Of a stretch of DNA of 64,000 bases, positions 44,489-55,052 are shown in pieces. A program made the translations under genes and the position numbers. The DNA comes from Comamonadaceae bacterium (lineage in GTDB: Bacteria; Pseudomonadota; Gammaproteobacteria; Burkholderiales; Burkholderiaceae_C): assembly GCA_947448735.1 (NCBI GenBank), contig CANFOS010000003.1:62001-126000 (forward strand). The letters are read 5' to 3'. The notes beneath the pieces were generated by a model. The model saw only the letters and a list, made by a program, of their open reading frames with translations. It was not told the origin of the DNA and did not search any database. Within the stretch, counting starts at the first letter, position 1; each line of letters opens with the position of its first letter.

Positions 44489-45006
44489 GACAGGGATAAT
44501 TTGTTGATGGGTCAGAAAATAGGTAAATCGTCATGCACTCAGACGTAGCGGCCCACTGGCACCGGCCGCACCGCTCACAATCCAATCCGGAAATTCTTGG
44601 CCATTTGCCTTCGAACCTGTGGCGACGCCTCCAGCGGAGTTTAGCGACTTTAGAAATAAGCTAACGACTGCTTTGAGCCACCCGATGCCTGACAACGGAC
44701 GATGGGAAGCCCCCGCTTTATCGGCATATCTGCCTTACAAAAGCACGGCATGTAGGACAGCCTTGGCCTGATGCTGGCGGTGACCGCTGGTCTCGTGACC
44801 ACGCCTGACACCAAATCGACCCGATCCAAACCAGTCATTGACTATCGACGATCGTGGTGTGTGAAACGCGAAGTCTTTGGCGGCAAAAACCAATGAGGGC
44901 GAAGTCGGGCTCAATAATGGCGTCGTTGTAACAGAAAGATCGGGCCGTTGGCCCAGCGTGAACACACTGTAAAGACCTGTTCCAAGCCAGCCTCTGACAT
45001 ACACTA
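44489..45006. other. Intergenic region without a recognisable gene (about 520 bp)
   Basis: Lies between the divergent D-amino-acid operon and the RND operon. Short ORFs on the minus strand have no recognisable motif and no family look. It must hold both promoters. No regulator gene is present for either operon. Confidence 0.6.
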
Positions 45007-45021
45007 TTGCAACTGTTGCAA
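45007..45021. promoter_or_regulatory. Palindromic operator candidate before the RND operon
   Basis: TTGCAACTGTTGCAA is a perfect 7-1-7 palindrome, 24 bp upstream of the RND gene ATG. Position and symmetry suit a dimeric repressor (TetR or MarR type). Confidence 0.5.
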
Positions 45022-45045
45022 CTTTCAAAACGGAGCAAGACACCG

Positions 45046-48000
45046 ATGTCCATGGTTCAGCTGGCGCTCAAGCGTCCCTACACGTTCATCGTGATGGCCA
45101 TTCTGATTGTGTTGGGAACGCCGTTCGCCTTGAAAAATATGGCGACCGACATATTTCCGGAAATCAACATTCCGGTGATCAGCATCATCTGGAACTACAA
45201 CGGTCTGCCCGCCCAAGAAATGGGGCAACGCATTGCGGGTCAAACCGAGCGCGGCTTGACCACGGTGGTGAGTGACATCGAGCACATCGAGTCCACCTCG
45301 CTGGCCGGGGTCACCGTGGTCAAAGTCTTTTTCCAGCCTGGCGTCAACATCCAGACTGCGATTGCCCAGGTCGTGGCCTCGGTGCAAACCCAGGTGCGTC
45401 AACTGCCTCCGGGCATCACGCCGCCATTGGTGATCAAGTACTCGGCCTCCAGCATTCCGGTGCTGCAACTGGCCTTGTCCAGCCCCACCTTGGCTGAAAA
45501 CGCGCTGTTCGATGTGGCCGTCAATGGCTTGCGCCCGCAACTCATCACCGTGCCGGGTGTGGCCTCGCCCTTTCCCTATGGCGGCAAAGTGCGTGTGATT
45601 TCGGTGGACTTAGACACCGAAGCCTTGCAGGCGCGAGGCCTGTCCCCAGCCGATGTGGTCAATGCCGTCAACACCCAGAATTTGATCTTGCCTTCGGGCA
45701 CGGTGAAATTGGGCGAGACCGAATACACCGTGCGCATGAACGGCTCGCCGGGGGCCTTGTCGGGCCTCAATGATTTGCCAGTGCGCACCATCGGCAGCAG
45801 CACCACCTACCTCAAAGACGTGGCGTATGTGCGCGACGGCTTTCAACCCCAAACCAATGTGGTTCGGCAAGACGGCTTGCGCGGCGTGATGATTTCGGTG
45901 TTGAAAAACGGCGGTGCGTCTACTCTGGACATTGTCTCGAACGTCAAAGCGCTCCTGCCCAAAGCGGTGCAATCACTGCCCCCCGACGTGAAAGTGTCAC
46001 CCCTGTTTGACCAGTCGGTGTTTGTGCTGGCGGCCATCGAGGGTGTTGTCATTGAAGCGCTGATTGCCGCCTGTTTGACGGCCATGATGGTGCTGCTGTT
46101 TTTGGGCAACTGGCGCAGCACCTTGATCATTGCGCTGACGATTCCCCTGTCCATCTTGGCGTCCATTCTGGCCCTGTTCGCCCTGGGCGAAACCCTGAAC
46201 CTGATGACTTTGGGAGGGCTCGCGTTGTCGGTCGGCATTTTGGTGGACCAAGCGATTGTGACGATTGAAAACATCGAGCGGCACATGCAAATGGGCAAAC
46301 CGCTGCTGCCAGCGATTGAAGTAGGGGCCGAAGAAATCGGCTCAGCCGCCCTGGTCTCGACCCTGTGTATTTGCATTGTGTTTGTGCCCATGTTTTTCTT
46401 GCCGGGCGTGGCGCGGTTTTTGTTTGTGCCACTGGCCGAGGCGGTGGTCTTGGCCATGATCGCCTCCTATTTCTTGTCGCGGACCCTGGTGCCTACCTTG
46501 GTGATGATGCTCATGAAAGACCACGGCGCTGCAAGCGACGGCAAGCCCAGTTTGCTGCAACGGGTCTACCGCAGCTTTGACGCCCAGTTTGAAAAAGTGC
46601 GACGGGTCTACACCCTGTCCATCTCGGCCGCGCTGACGCACCGCGGCCGCTTCATGGCCTTGTTCTTTGGCTTTTGCCTGCTGTCGTGCGGGATCTATCC
46701 GTTCTTGGGCCGCGACTTTTTTCCCAGCGTGGACGCCGGCCAAATTCGCCTGCACATGCGCGCGCCCACCGGCACCCGCATTGAAGAGACCACCCGCATT
46801 GCCGATGCGGTGGAAAGCGTGATACGTGAAATGATTCCCCAAGATCAGCTCGACACCATTTTGGACAACATCGGCTTGCCCAACAGCGGTATCAATTTGT
46901 CTTACAGCAATGCTGGCACCATCGGCACCATGGACGCCGAGATCCTGATGTCGCTCAAGCCTGGGCATGCGCCGACGGATAAATTCATCACTCAGTTGCG
47001 CAATGAATTGCCCAAGCGTTTTCCAAATGTGGAGTTCTTTTTCCAAGCGGCCGACATCTCCACCCAGATTTTGAACTTCGGGTTGCCCGCAGCCATCGAC
47101 GTGCAGTTTTCTGGCTCCGATGTGGTGGGCAACACCATACTGGCCTCGGAATTGACCCGTGCTATCCAGAAGATTCCGGGCGCGGTCGATGCCCACGTGC
47201 ACCAACGCCTGGATGGCCCGGTGGTGGACTTGCAAATGGACCGCACCCGCTTGCAGCAGTTCGGCTTGGGGGCGACCAACGTGGGGCAAAACGTGCTGAT
47301 CGCGTTGTCGGGCAGTTCGCAAACCGCACCGGCGTTTTGGCTCAACCCGCAAAACGGGGTGGTCTACAACGTGGTGGTGCAATCGCCGCAATACAAAGTC
47401 GACTCCATGGACGCCCTGCTGGGCCTGAACATCGGCTCAGCCCCCAATGCCAACAGCGGTGCCAACGGTGTGGCCCTGCCCACCACCACCCCGCAACTGC
47501 TGGGGAACTTGGTGGAGGCCAAAGCCGGCAGGCAAATGCCCATCGTCTCGCGCTACAACATTCAACCGGCGGTGGACGTGTATGTGAGTGTGCAGGGCAC
47601 CGATCTGGCCAGCGTCGCCAAGCAAGTACAGCGACTTGTGGACGAGATCACGCCCAAGCTCAAGCGTGGCAACCAGGTCACGCTGCGCGGTCAGGTGCAA
47701 ACCATGCAATCGTCGTTCATCGGCCTGGGTGTCGGTCTGGCCATGGCGATTGTCTTGGTCTACCTGCTGATCGTGGTCACCTTCCAGTCATGGATCGATG
47801 CTGCCATCATCATCACCGCCCTGCCCGCAGCCTTGGCGGGCATTGCATGGATTTTGTTCATCACCGGCACGACCTTGAGTGTGCCGGCCTTGACCGGAGC
47901 CATCATGACCATGGGTGTGGCTACGGCCAACAGTATTTTGGTGGTGTCGTTTGCACGTCAACGCCGTGATGAAGGCATCGCACCCCTGGCCGCTGCGCTC

Positions 48001-48267
48001 GAAGCCGGTGCCACCCGCATTCGCCCGGTGATGATGACCGCCCTGGCCATGATCATCGGCATGATCCCGATGGCCCTGGGTGTGGGAGAAGGCGCAGAGC
48101 AAAACGCACCGCTGGGTCGGGCCGTCATTGGGGGTTTGCTGTTTGCCACCGTGTCCACCCTGTACTTTGTGCCGGTGGTCTACGCCTCGATTCACCAACG
48201 CTTGCTGCATCGGCAAGCCCACAAACAAGCTTTGAAGCATGCGCCCACTGTTGCGCAGGAGAACTGA
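45046..48267 (+). CDS. RND-family efflux pump, inner-membrane subunit
   Basis: A transporter of about 1073 residues of the AcrB/HAE1 superfamily with 12 membrane segments and two large periplasmic loops. It begins MSMVQLALKRPYTFIVMAIL and shows the fourth-segment motif SVGILVDQAIVTIENIERH. AcrB-type pumps have two Asp here; this protein keeps Asp401 but has Gln at 402. The tenth-segment lysine of AcrB (GLSAKNAIL) is replaced by Ala in GVATANSIL (about 961). ATG 45046 has GGAG upstream; a TTG at 45007 also opens the frame. First gene of a pump-adaptor-channel operon. Substrate unknown. Confidence 0.92.
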   Translation: MSMVQLALKRPYTFIVMAILIVLGTPFALKNMATDIFPEINIPVISIIWNYNGLPAQEMGQRIAGQTERGLTTVVSDIEHIESTSLAGVTVVKVFFQPGVNIQTAIAQVVASVQTQVRQLPPGITPPLVIKYSASSIPVLQLALSSPTLAENALFDVAVNGLRPQLITVPGVASPFPYGGKVRVISVDLDTEALQARGLSPADVVNAVNTQNLILPSGTVKLGETEYTVRMNGSPGALSGLNDLPVRTIGSSTTYLKDVAYVRDGFQPQTNVVRQDGLRGVMISVLKNGGASTLDIVSNVKALLPKAVQSLPPDVKVSPLFDQSVFVLAAIEGVVIEALIAACLTAMMVLLFLGNWRSTLIIALTIPLSILASILALFALGETLNLMTLGGLALSVGILVDQAIVTIENIERHMQMGKPLLPAIEVGAEEIGSAALVSTLCICIVFVPMFFLPGVARFLFVPLAEAVVLAMIASYFLSRTLVPTLVMMLMKDHGAASDGKPSLLQRVYRSFDAQFEKVRRVYTLSISAALTHRGRFMALFFGFCLLSCGIYPFLGRDFFPSVDAGQIRLHMRAPTGTRIEETTRIADAVESVIREMIPQDQLDTILDNIGLPNSGINLSYSNAGTIGTMDAEILMSLKPGHAPTDKFITQLRNELPKRFPNVEFFFQAADISTQILNFGLPAAIDVQFSGSDVVGNTILASELTRAIQKIPGAVDAHVHQRLDGPVVDLQMDRTRLQQFGLGATNVGQNVLIALSGSSQTAPAFWLNPQNGVVYNVVVQSPQYKVDSMDALLGLNIGSAPNANSGANGVALPTTTPQLLGNLVEAKAGRQMPIVSRYNIQPAVDVYVSVQGTDLASVAKQVQRLVDEITPKLKRGNQVTLRGQVQTMQSSFIGLGVGLAMAIVLVYLLIVVTFQSWIDAAIIITALPAALAGIAWILFITGTTLSVPALTGAIMTMGVATANSILVVSFARQRRDEGIAPLAAALEAGATRIRPVMMTALAMIIGMIPMALGVGEGAEQNAPLGRAVIGGLLFATVSTLYFVPVVYASIHQRLLHRQAHKQALKHAPTVAQEN

Positions 48268-48270
48268 TCC

Positions 48271-49545
48271 ATGTCTGAAGAACGTCATTCCTCATTGGCC
48301 ATTCACTCAACCGGCGTCGACGACCCCCATGATTTGGTGCAGCGCCAACAAGTCATTCGGCGCAGCAAAATCACGGCAGCTGTGGTGGTCCTGCTGTTGC
48401 TGGCCGGTGGCGCGCGCACCGTGCTGAGCCAATCGCGCAACATGGACCAGCTCAAAGCCGATGTGCAAACCCGCAGCAAGATTTATGTCAAGACCACGGT
48501 GATTGAGTTGCGCGATGCCGCGCAGACCGTGGCTTTGCCGGGCAGTTTGCAAGGCTATGTGCAGTCGCCTATCTATGCGCGCGTGCCAGGCTATATCAAG
48601 CGTTGGCACAAAGACATCGGCAGCCGCGTACGCAAAGGCGAGGTGCTGGCCGAATTGGAAACCCCAGAAACCGACGAATTGCTGTCCCAAGCCTTGGCTG
48701 CGCGGCAGCAAGCTGCGGCCAGTTTGGAGTTGGCCAAAAGCACCGAAGTGCGCTGGGTCGCGCTGCGCGCCAAAGACGCGGTGTCGCAGCAAGAGGTAGA
48801 CGAAAAGCGAAGCAACAGCACCCAAGCCAGCGCCAATTTGGCTGTGGCCGAGGCCAATATGCAGCGCTTGAAACAGTTGAGTAATTTCAAAATCCTGGTC
48901 TCCCCCACCGATGGTGTGATCACGCGCCGCAACATCGACACTGGCGACCTGGTCGATGCCGGCGCAGTCGGTGGCCTGCCCCGCGCCCTGTTTGTGGTCA
49001 CCCAAACCGACCCGCTGCGTCTGTATGTGAACGTACCCCAAAGCTACGCCCAGCAAATCAAACCAGGGCAAACGGTGACGGTGCGGCAAACCGAATTACA
49101 AGGCCAAAAATTCGAAGGAAAAATGGCCCGCACCGGCGCCTCCATCGACCCGCAAACCCGCTCCATGCAGGTGGAGATCAGCCTGCCCAACAAATCGGGC
49201 ATTTTGCTGCCTGGCGCGTTCGTCCAGGTCGAGATGCCGCTGGAAAGCAAAGCCACCCTCACCATCCCCAACAACGCACTGATTATTCGCGCAGGCACGG
49301 TGAAAGTGGCCATGCTCGATGCCGACAAGCGGGTCAAAATGCAAGTCGTCACTTTGGGTCGCAACTTGGGTGAACAAGTCGAGGTGACCAGCGGCCTGCA
49401 AAGCGGAACGCGTTTGGTGCTGAACCCACCTGACGCATTGACCGATGGTGATGTCGTGACGTTTGCCGCCGATGCGCCCAAAGAGGCCGCTGGCGGTCAA
49501 GCCAAGTCCAAGGATGCCGCCGCACCAGCCAAGGACAAACCGTGA
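48271..49545 (+). CDS. RND efflux periplasmic adaptor (membrane fusion protein)
   Basis: A 424-residue adaptor with an N-terminal membrane anchor (ITAAVVVLLLLAGGARTVLS). Barrel-sandwich halves are visible at VQSPIYARVPGYIKRWHKDI with GSRVRKGEVLAELETPE and at FKILVSPTDGVITRRNIDTG. An alpha-hairpin (LAARQQAAASLELAKS) lies between them, followed by the beta-barrel and membrane-proximal domains. The tail is rich in Ala/Lys and looks disordered. It starts 3 bp after the pump gene stop and overlaps the channel gene by 4 bp. Confidence 0.93.
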   Translation: MSEERHSSLAIHSTGVDDPHDLVQRQQVIRRSKITAAVVVLLLLAGGARTVLSQSRNMDQLKADVQTRSKIYVKTTVIELRDAAQTVALPGSLQGYVQSPIYARVPGYIKRWHKDIGSRVRKGEVLAELETPETDELLSQALAARQQAAASLELAKSTEVRWVALRAKDAVSQQEVDEKRSNSTQASANLAVAEANMQRLKQLSNFKILVSPTDGVITRRNIDTGDLVDAGAVGGLPRALFVVTQTDPLRLYVNVPQSYAQQIKPGQTVTVRQTELQGQKFEGKMARTGASIDPQTRSMQVEISLPNKSGILLPGAFVQVEMPLESKATLTIPNNALIIRAGTVKVAMLDADKRVKMQVVTLGRNLGEQVEVTSGLQSGTRLVLNPPDALTDGDVVTFAADAPKEAAGGQAKSKDAAAPAKDKP

Positions 49546-51035
49546 AAGCGCAGCGTATCTTCCCGCTGACGGCAGGTACCGGACTGTCCCGATGGGCATG
49601 GGCCATGGCTTGCGCCGCTTTGTTGTCGGCCTGCGCCGCAGGGCCTACGTACGTCAAACCCGTGGTGGATCTGCCGGCGAGTTGGCAACCGCAAGAACCC
49701 TGGCGGGCTGCGCGTCCTGCCGACGCCCTGCCTAAAGGCCCGTGGTGGGAGCGCTTTGGTGATGCCGATTTGAATGCCCTGGAGCAAAAAGCACAGCAAG
49801 CCAACCAGACCCTGGTGGCGGCTCAAGCACGGTTGGTGCAGGCGCGCGCCGTGGTCAACCAAAACGCCGCCAACCAAATGCCGCAAGTCAGCCTGGGCGC
49901 CAAGGTGTCGCAATTGCAGATCTCCGCCAACCGGCCTTTGACCAACTACAACTCCCCCAACTGGTCCACACTGCAGAACGACTTCAGCACCGTGTTGTCC
50001 GCCAGCTATGAGGCTGATCTTTGGGGCCGGGTGCAAAGCCTGGTCGACGGAGCCACAGCGTCGCAAGAGCAGGTGGCCGCTGATCTGGAGAATACTCGCT
50101 TGGTGCTGGGTGCGGATGTGGCCATCAACTACTTCAACTTGCGCGCCATCGATCTGGAACTGGATGTGGTCAAGCGCGCTTTGGCGCTGCAGCAATCGTC
50201 ACTGGCCCTGGCCAATCACCGGCGTGACAGCGGCAACGCCTCCGGTCTGGATGTGGCGCAGCAGCAAGCTTTGCTGGACACCACGCTGACCCAGGTGGAC
50301 CTTTTGCAACGCCAGCGCGCCCAGTTTGAGCACGCATTGGCCACCCTGACCGGCACCCCGGCACCCAGCTTCACTTTGGCGCCACGCCTGGTAACCTTGA
50401 CGCCGCCGGCGATTGCGGTGGGCATCCCTTCCGATGTGCTGGAGCGGCGGCCCGATGTGGCCTCAGCAGAACGGGCCATGGCGGCGGCCAATGCACAAAT
50501 CGGTGTGGCCAAAGCCGCGTTTTTCCCGAGCGTGATTTTTGGCCCCAGCTATGGCAATGACAGCCGCAATATCGCGACCCTCTTCAGCGGGCCCAGCGTG
50601 CTGTGGTCTTTGGGCGTGTCAGCCACACAAACGCTGTTTGACGGCGGGCGAATCAAGGCAAACGTCGACTTCAGCCGCGCTGGCTACGACCTCACTGTCG
50701 CCAACTACCGCCGCGTCGTGCTGACTGCCATGCAAGAGGTGGAAGACGGTTTGAGCAATGTCGGCGCCCTGGATCGGGCCATTACCCAAGCCCGCAGCGC
50801 TGTGGACAGCAGCCGCCGCGTGATGAACATCACCCAGGCGCGCTATGAAGGCGGTATCTCCAATTACCAAGACATGATCATCGCCCAACAAGCCCTGCTC
50901 AGCACCGAGCGACTGGCCACCCAACTGCTTGGGCAGCGCCAGTTGGCCTCGGTGTTTTTGATCAAGGCCCTGGGAGGCGACTGGGAAACTGCTGCTTCAA
51001 CGACGCCCAAGTCCAGCAAGTCGGCAGCACAATAA
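49542..51035 (+). CDS. RND efflux outer-membrane lipoprotein (NodT/OprM family)
   Basis: A 497-residue TolC-like outer-membrane factor. The signal peptide ends in LLSACAAGPTYVKPVVDLPA, a lipobox plus the usual GPXY start. Two OEP repeats follow, with landmarks SASYEADLWGRVQSLVDGA, AALAT-type helices, PSDVLERRPDVASAERAMAA and SVTATQTLFDGG-like text (SLGVSATQTLFDGGRIKANV). The 4 bp overlap with the adaptor gene indicates coupled synthesis of the three components. Confidence 0.94.
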   Translation: MKAQRIFPLTAGTGLSRWAWAMACAALLSACAAGPTYVKPVVDLPASWQPQEPWRAARPADALPKGPWWERFGDADLNALEQKAQQANQTLVAAQARLVQARAVVNQNAANQMPQVSLGAKVSQLQISANRPLTNYNSPNWSTLQNDFSTVLSASYEADLWGRVQSLVDGATASQEQVAADLENTRLVLGADVAINYFNLRAIDLELDVVKRALALQQSSLALANHRRDSGNASGLDVAQQQALLDTTLTQVDLLQRQRAQFEHALATLTGTPAPSFTLAPRLVTLTPPAIAVGIPSDVLERRPDVASAERAMAAANAQIGVAKAAFFPSVIFGPSYGNDSRNIATLFSGPSVLWSLGVSATQTLFDGGRIKANVDFSRAGYDLTVANYRRVVLTAMQEVEDGLSNVGALDRAITQARSAVDSSRRVMNITQARYEGGISNYQDMIIAQQALLSTERLATQLLGQRQLASVFLIKALGGDWETAASTTPKSSKSAAQ

Positions 51036-51426
51036 CAACGGACTGGCTCTGTCAAGATTGATTCAAGAGCACCCCCACGCAAGGCCAGCTGCCCACCAGC
51101 CGCAGCGCATCGGCCTCGCCTGCGCACCGCAGTGTCGCAAGCACCGCCACTGAAGGCAGCCAAACCCAGGGCTTTGTCCGTGATCTCTTGGCGGCTCAAC
51201 GTGTTGCCTGGGAGCCCTTGGGTTCGTGATACCGACGCCAACAGGCGATGTGTTGAATTTAAGCTTAAGCTTGGCCAGGGCATGTCTGAGGTATCCCCAG
51301 AATGGCCGACAGCAACCCAATTTCTGAAATCTTAAAAATATCAATATATTTCAAGGACTTAGCGGCAATATCGCGCTGTTCAAAGTTCAGCCTTAGCTAA
51401 AAATCGATATTTTTCAACGACCACGA
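51036..51426. other. Intergenic region upstream of groESL (391 bp)
   Basis: The first ~300 bp are GC-rich with no convincing gene. The last ~80 bp (from about 51345) are AT-rich and contain an ATCGAT-centred near-palindrome, probably part of the groESL upstream region. Confidence 0.55.
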
Positions 51427-51453
51427 CTTGAAACGGTCATGAAAAGCCCCTAT
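51427..51453 (+). promoter_or_regulatory. Sigma-32 heat-shock promoter of groESL
   Basis: CTTGAAA (51427-51433), a 13 bp spacer, then CCCCTAT (51447-51453) matches the consensus sigma-32 promoter of proteobacteria almost exactly. Confidence 0.88.
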
Positions 51454-51455
51454 CA

Positions 51456-51482
51456 TTAGCACTCGACGGTAATGAGTGCTAA
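51456..51482 (+). promoter_or_regulatory. CIRCE element, HrcA operator
   Basis: A perfect TTAGCACTC-N9-GAGTGCTAA inverted repeat starting 2 bp after the sigma-32 -10 region. HrcA bound here would cover the transcription start. Confidence 0.97.
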
Positions 51483-51574
51483 CAACAGCCTCATGCCGCA
51501 GTCTCGCTGGTGTCAGCCGCTTGTGGCTGACGCCTTTGAATCTTAAAACCTACTGTTTTACAACTGGAGAACCC

Positions 51575-51865
51575 ATGAAACTTCGCCCTCTGCACGACCG
51601 CGTGATCGTCAAACGCGTGGAAAACGAAACCAAAACCGCCTCGGGCATCGTCATTCCTGACAGCGCTGCTGAAAAGCCGGACCAGGGCGAAATCCTGGCT
51701 GTTGGCCCAGGCAAGAAAAACGACAAAGGCGAGATTCAGCCCGTCGGCGTCAAGGTCGGTGACCGCGTTCTGTTCGGCAAATACAGCGGCCAGACGGTCA
51801 AGGTTGACGGCGATGAGTTGCTGGTCATGAAAGAAGAAGATTTATTTGCCGTCGTTGAGAAATAA
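51575..51865 (+). CDS. groES: GroES co-chaperonin
   Basis: A 96-residue lid of the GroEL chamber. It begins [20 protein letters not shown], has the mobile-loop [19 protein letters not shown] and ends [19 protein letters not shown] 51575 has a GGAGA ribosome-binding site, and the ORF upstream is leader. The 5' leader is about 115 nt and contains the CIRCE inverted repeat. The gene is followed by groEL after 140 bp. Confidence 0.98.
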   Translation: MKLRPLHDRVIVKRVENETKTASGIVIPDSAAEKPDQGEILAVGPGKKNDKGEIQPVGVKVGDRVLFGKYSGQTVKVDGDELLVMKEEDLFAVVEK

Positions 51866-51996
51866 TTTTCTCGGCAAATAAACCCGAAAACTTTGTGGGA
51901 CTGACCGAACCACGCGCCCCATTTTCACAAGTTAGGCCCGTTCGCTCTGTCCCCAAGCTGATCAATCCCCGTATTTGAATTTTTAACCCTATTTAG

Positions 51997-53661
<1,665 letters not shown>

Positions 53662-53713
53662 TGTCCAGCCGAGCCAGACTTTGTCTGGCTCGGCAATAGA
53701 AAGCCTAAATATC

Positions 53714-53749
53714 AAAGGGCTGCGGTGCGAAAGCGCTGCAGCCCTTTTT
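53714..53749 (+). terminator. Rho-independent terminator of groESL
   Basis: Stem AAAGGGCTGCGGTGC / GCGCTGCAGCCCTTT with a GAAA loop, followed by T5. An additional 12 bp GC-rich hairpin (53668-53694) precedes it and may add stability. Confidence 0.88.
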
Positions 53750-53770
53750 CAATGCCTTGCGAATGGGCGT

Positions 53771-54772
53771 TTATTTGCCCGCCACACGCAGCGCCCGGTC
53801 GTAATAGGACAAATCCAGGTACTTTGCGGGGTCAGGCACGACGCCGCCCCACTGCCCTTCCATCTCGGCCCGCATGGACAGCACGTTGCGAAAACCTTCG
53901 CGGCTCAAGCCAGCATCGGTGGCCATTCCAAAACCAGGTGTGGTCAGCGCCTCCAGGCTTTGGGCGGCCACGGCAGGCGGCAGCTTGAAGCGTTCTTCGA
54001 GCAGCTTGGCCATCTCAGCGCGGTTTGCCGGGTCCATGGCGTAGCGGGTGCCTTCAATGTAAGCGGCAATGTAGCGCTCCAAGGCAGACGCATTTTGAGC
54101 GGCCCAGCTTCGCATGACGAAAGCACCGGTTGCCTGGTAGGGGCCAGCCAGTTCTGTGGCGCGGCCCAGGCTTTTGATGCCCCGTTGACGCACCGTGAAA
54201 GAGAACGGCGGATTCACCATGCTGGCGGCCAGATCCGGGTTGGCGACCATCGCGGCCGAGCGCCCCTGGGTGCCGCCGGCCAGCTTCAGGCTGTAGTCGC
54301 GACCTTCCAGCAGGCCCTTGTTTTTGAGGATTTTTTTGGCCACCAGTGCGTAGGCGGTGTTGGGCGCGTCGACCGCCAGTGACTTGCCGCGAATATCGGC
54401 AAAAGAGTTGATGTCGGGCCGCACCATGAATTCGTTCATGCCCGAGTCTCCGCCGGTGACGATGATCACATCTTGTTTGGCCATTTCGACCATCGCCACC
54501 GCATTGTCGACCGCCGCAATGGCGATCTCAAAACGGCCCGCAGGCAAGCCAGCGCGCTGAGAGTCGGAGTCCGGGGTGTTTTGTACCTCAATCGTCAGGC
54601 CGCGCTTGGCAAAAAAACCTTTGTTGATGGCCGCAAGCAGCGGCAGATTGCTGGAGCCAGGAAACACATTGACCCGCAGCGTTGCTGGTACGGGCGCCGG
54701 TGGCGTCGCCGCACAGCCTGCCACAAGCAGGCCGGCCAGCGCGGCACATCCAGCCATGAAACGATAAAGCAT
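53771..54772 (-). CDS. NitT/TauT-type ABC transporter substrate-binding lipoprotein
   Basis: A 333-residue binding protein of the NMT1/SsuA-type fold. The signal peptide ends in GLLVAGCAATPPAPV, so it is likely lipidated. Family blocks are LRVNVFPGSSNLPLLAAINK, GFFAKRGLTIEVQNTPDS, VDNAVAMVEMAKQDV and IRGKSLAVDAPNTAYALVAK. No permease or ATPase lies next to it. The ligand is unknown; relatives bind nitrate, sulfonates, pyrimidine precursors or aromatics. Convergent with groEL. Confidence 0.86.
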   Translation of the reverse strand: MLYRFMAGCAALAGLLVAGCAATPPAPVPATLRVNVFPGSSNLPLLAAINKGFFAKRGLTIEVQNTPDSDSQRAGLPAGRFEIAIAAVDNAVAMVEMAKQDVIIVTGGDSGMNEFMVRPDINSFADIRGKSLAVDAPNTAYALVAKKILKNKGLLEGRDYSLKLAGGTQGRSAAMVANPDLAASMVNPPFSFTVRQRGIKSLGRATELAGPYQATGAFVMRSWAAQNASALERYIAAYIEGTRYAMDPANRAEMAKLLEERFKLPPAVAAQSLEALTTPGFGMATDAGLSREGFRNVLSMRAEMEGQWGGVVPDPAKYLDLSYYDRALRVAGK

Positions 54773-54859
54773 GAGTTGTCTCCGGGATTGATATGAATCT
54801 GGAAATTATGCAGTCAGCGCTTGGGCTGCGCCATGCTCGGTTACCAGAGGCGGCGCAGC

Positions 54860-55022
54860 TTACAGCAGTCGCTTGAGCAGCCCAGCCGTCGAGGCATCCA
54901 GGCCTGACACATCACCACTCTTGAGGCGCAGCTCAGTGTCCTGGGCCAGAACCTTGCCGAGTTCGCCCCCCCCGCTGGTCAAAGCTGTTGATGCCCCAAA
55001 CGGCCCCGCTGACCAGGACAAA
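54860..55022 (-). pseudogene. 3' remnant of pgi (glucose-6-phosphate isomerase)
   Basis: Minus-strand reading gives [16 protein letters not shown], a run of eight G causing a +1 frameshift, then ELGKVLAQDTELRLKSGDVS and GLDASTAGLLKRLL with a TAA stop at 54860. This matches the last ~53 residues of the intact Pgi encoded at 57304 ([34 protein letters not shown]). No other part of pgi is present here. It ends 30 bp before the patatin gene. Confidence 0.9.
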
Positions 55023-55052
55023 GCAGGCTGAAGTAAGATCCCAAAGTACTAC

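Noticed and set aside
44735..45043. A 102-codon minus-strand ORF in the spacer before the RND operon.
   Set aside because: No recognisable motif, unfavourable composition, and it overlaps the RND ribosome-binding region and palindrome.
51060..51283. Minus-strand ORF between the OMF gene and groES as a gene remnant.
   Set aside because: No block could be matched to a known family by eye, so it is reported only as intergenic.
53668..53694. 12 bp GC-rich hairpin right after groEL considered as the main terminator.
   Set aside because: It is not followed by a T-run. The hairpin at 53714-53749 with T5 is the better terminator.
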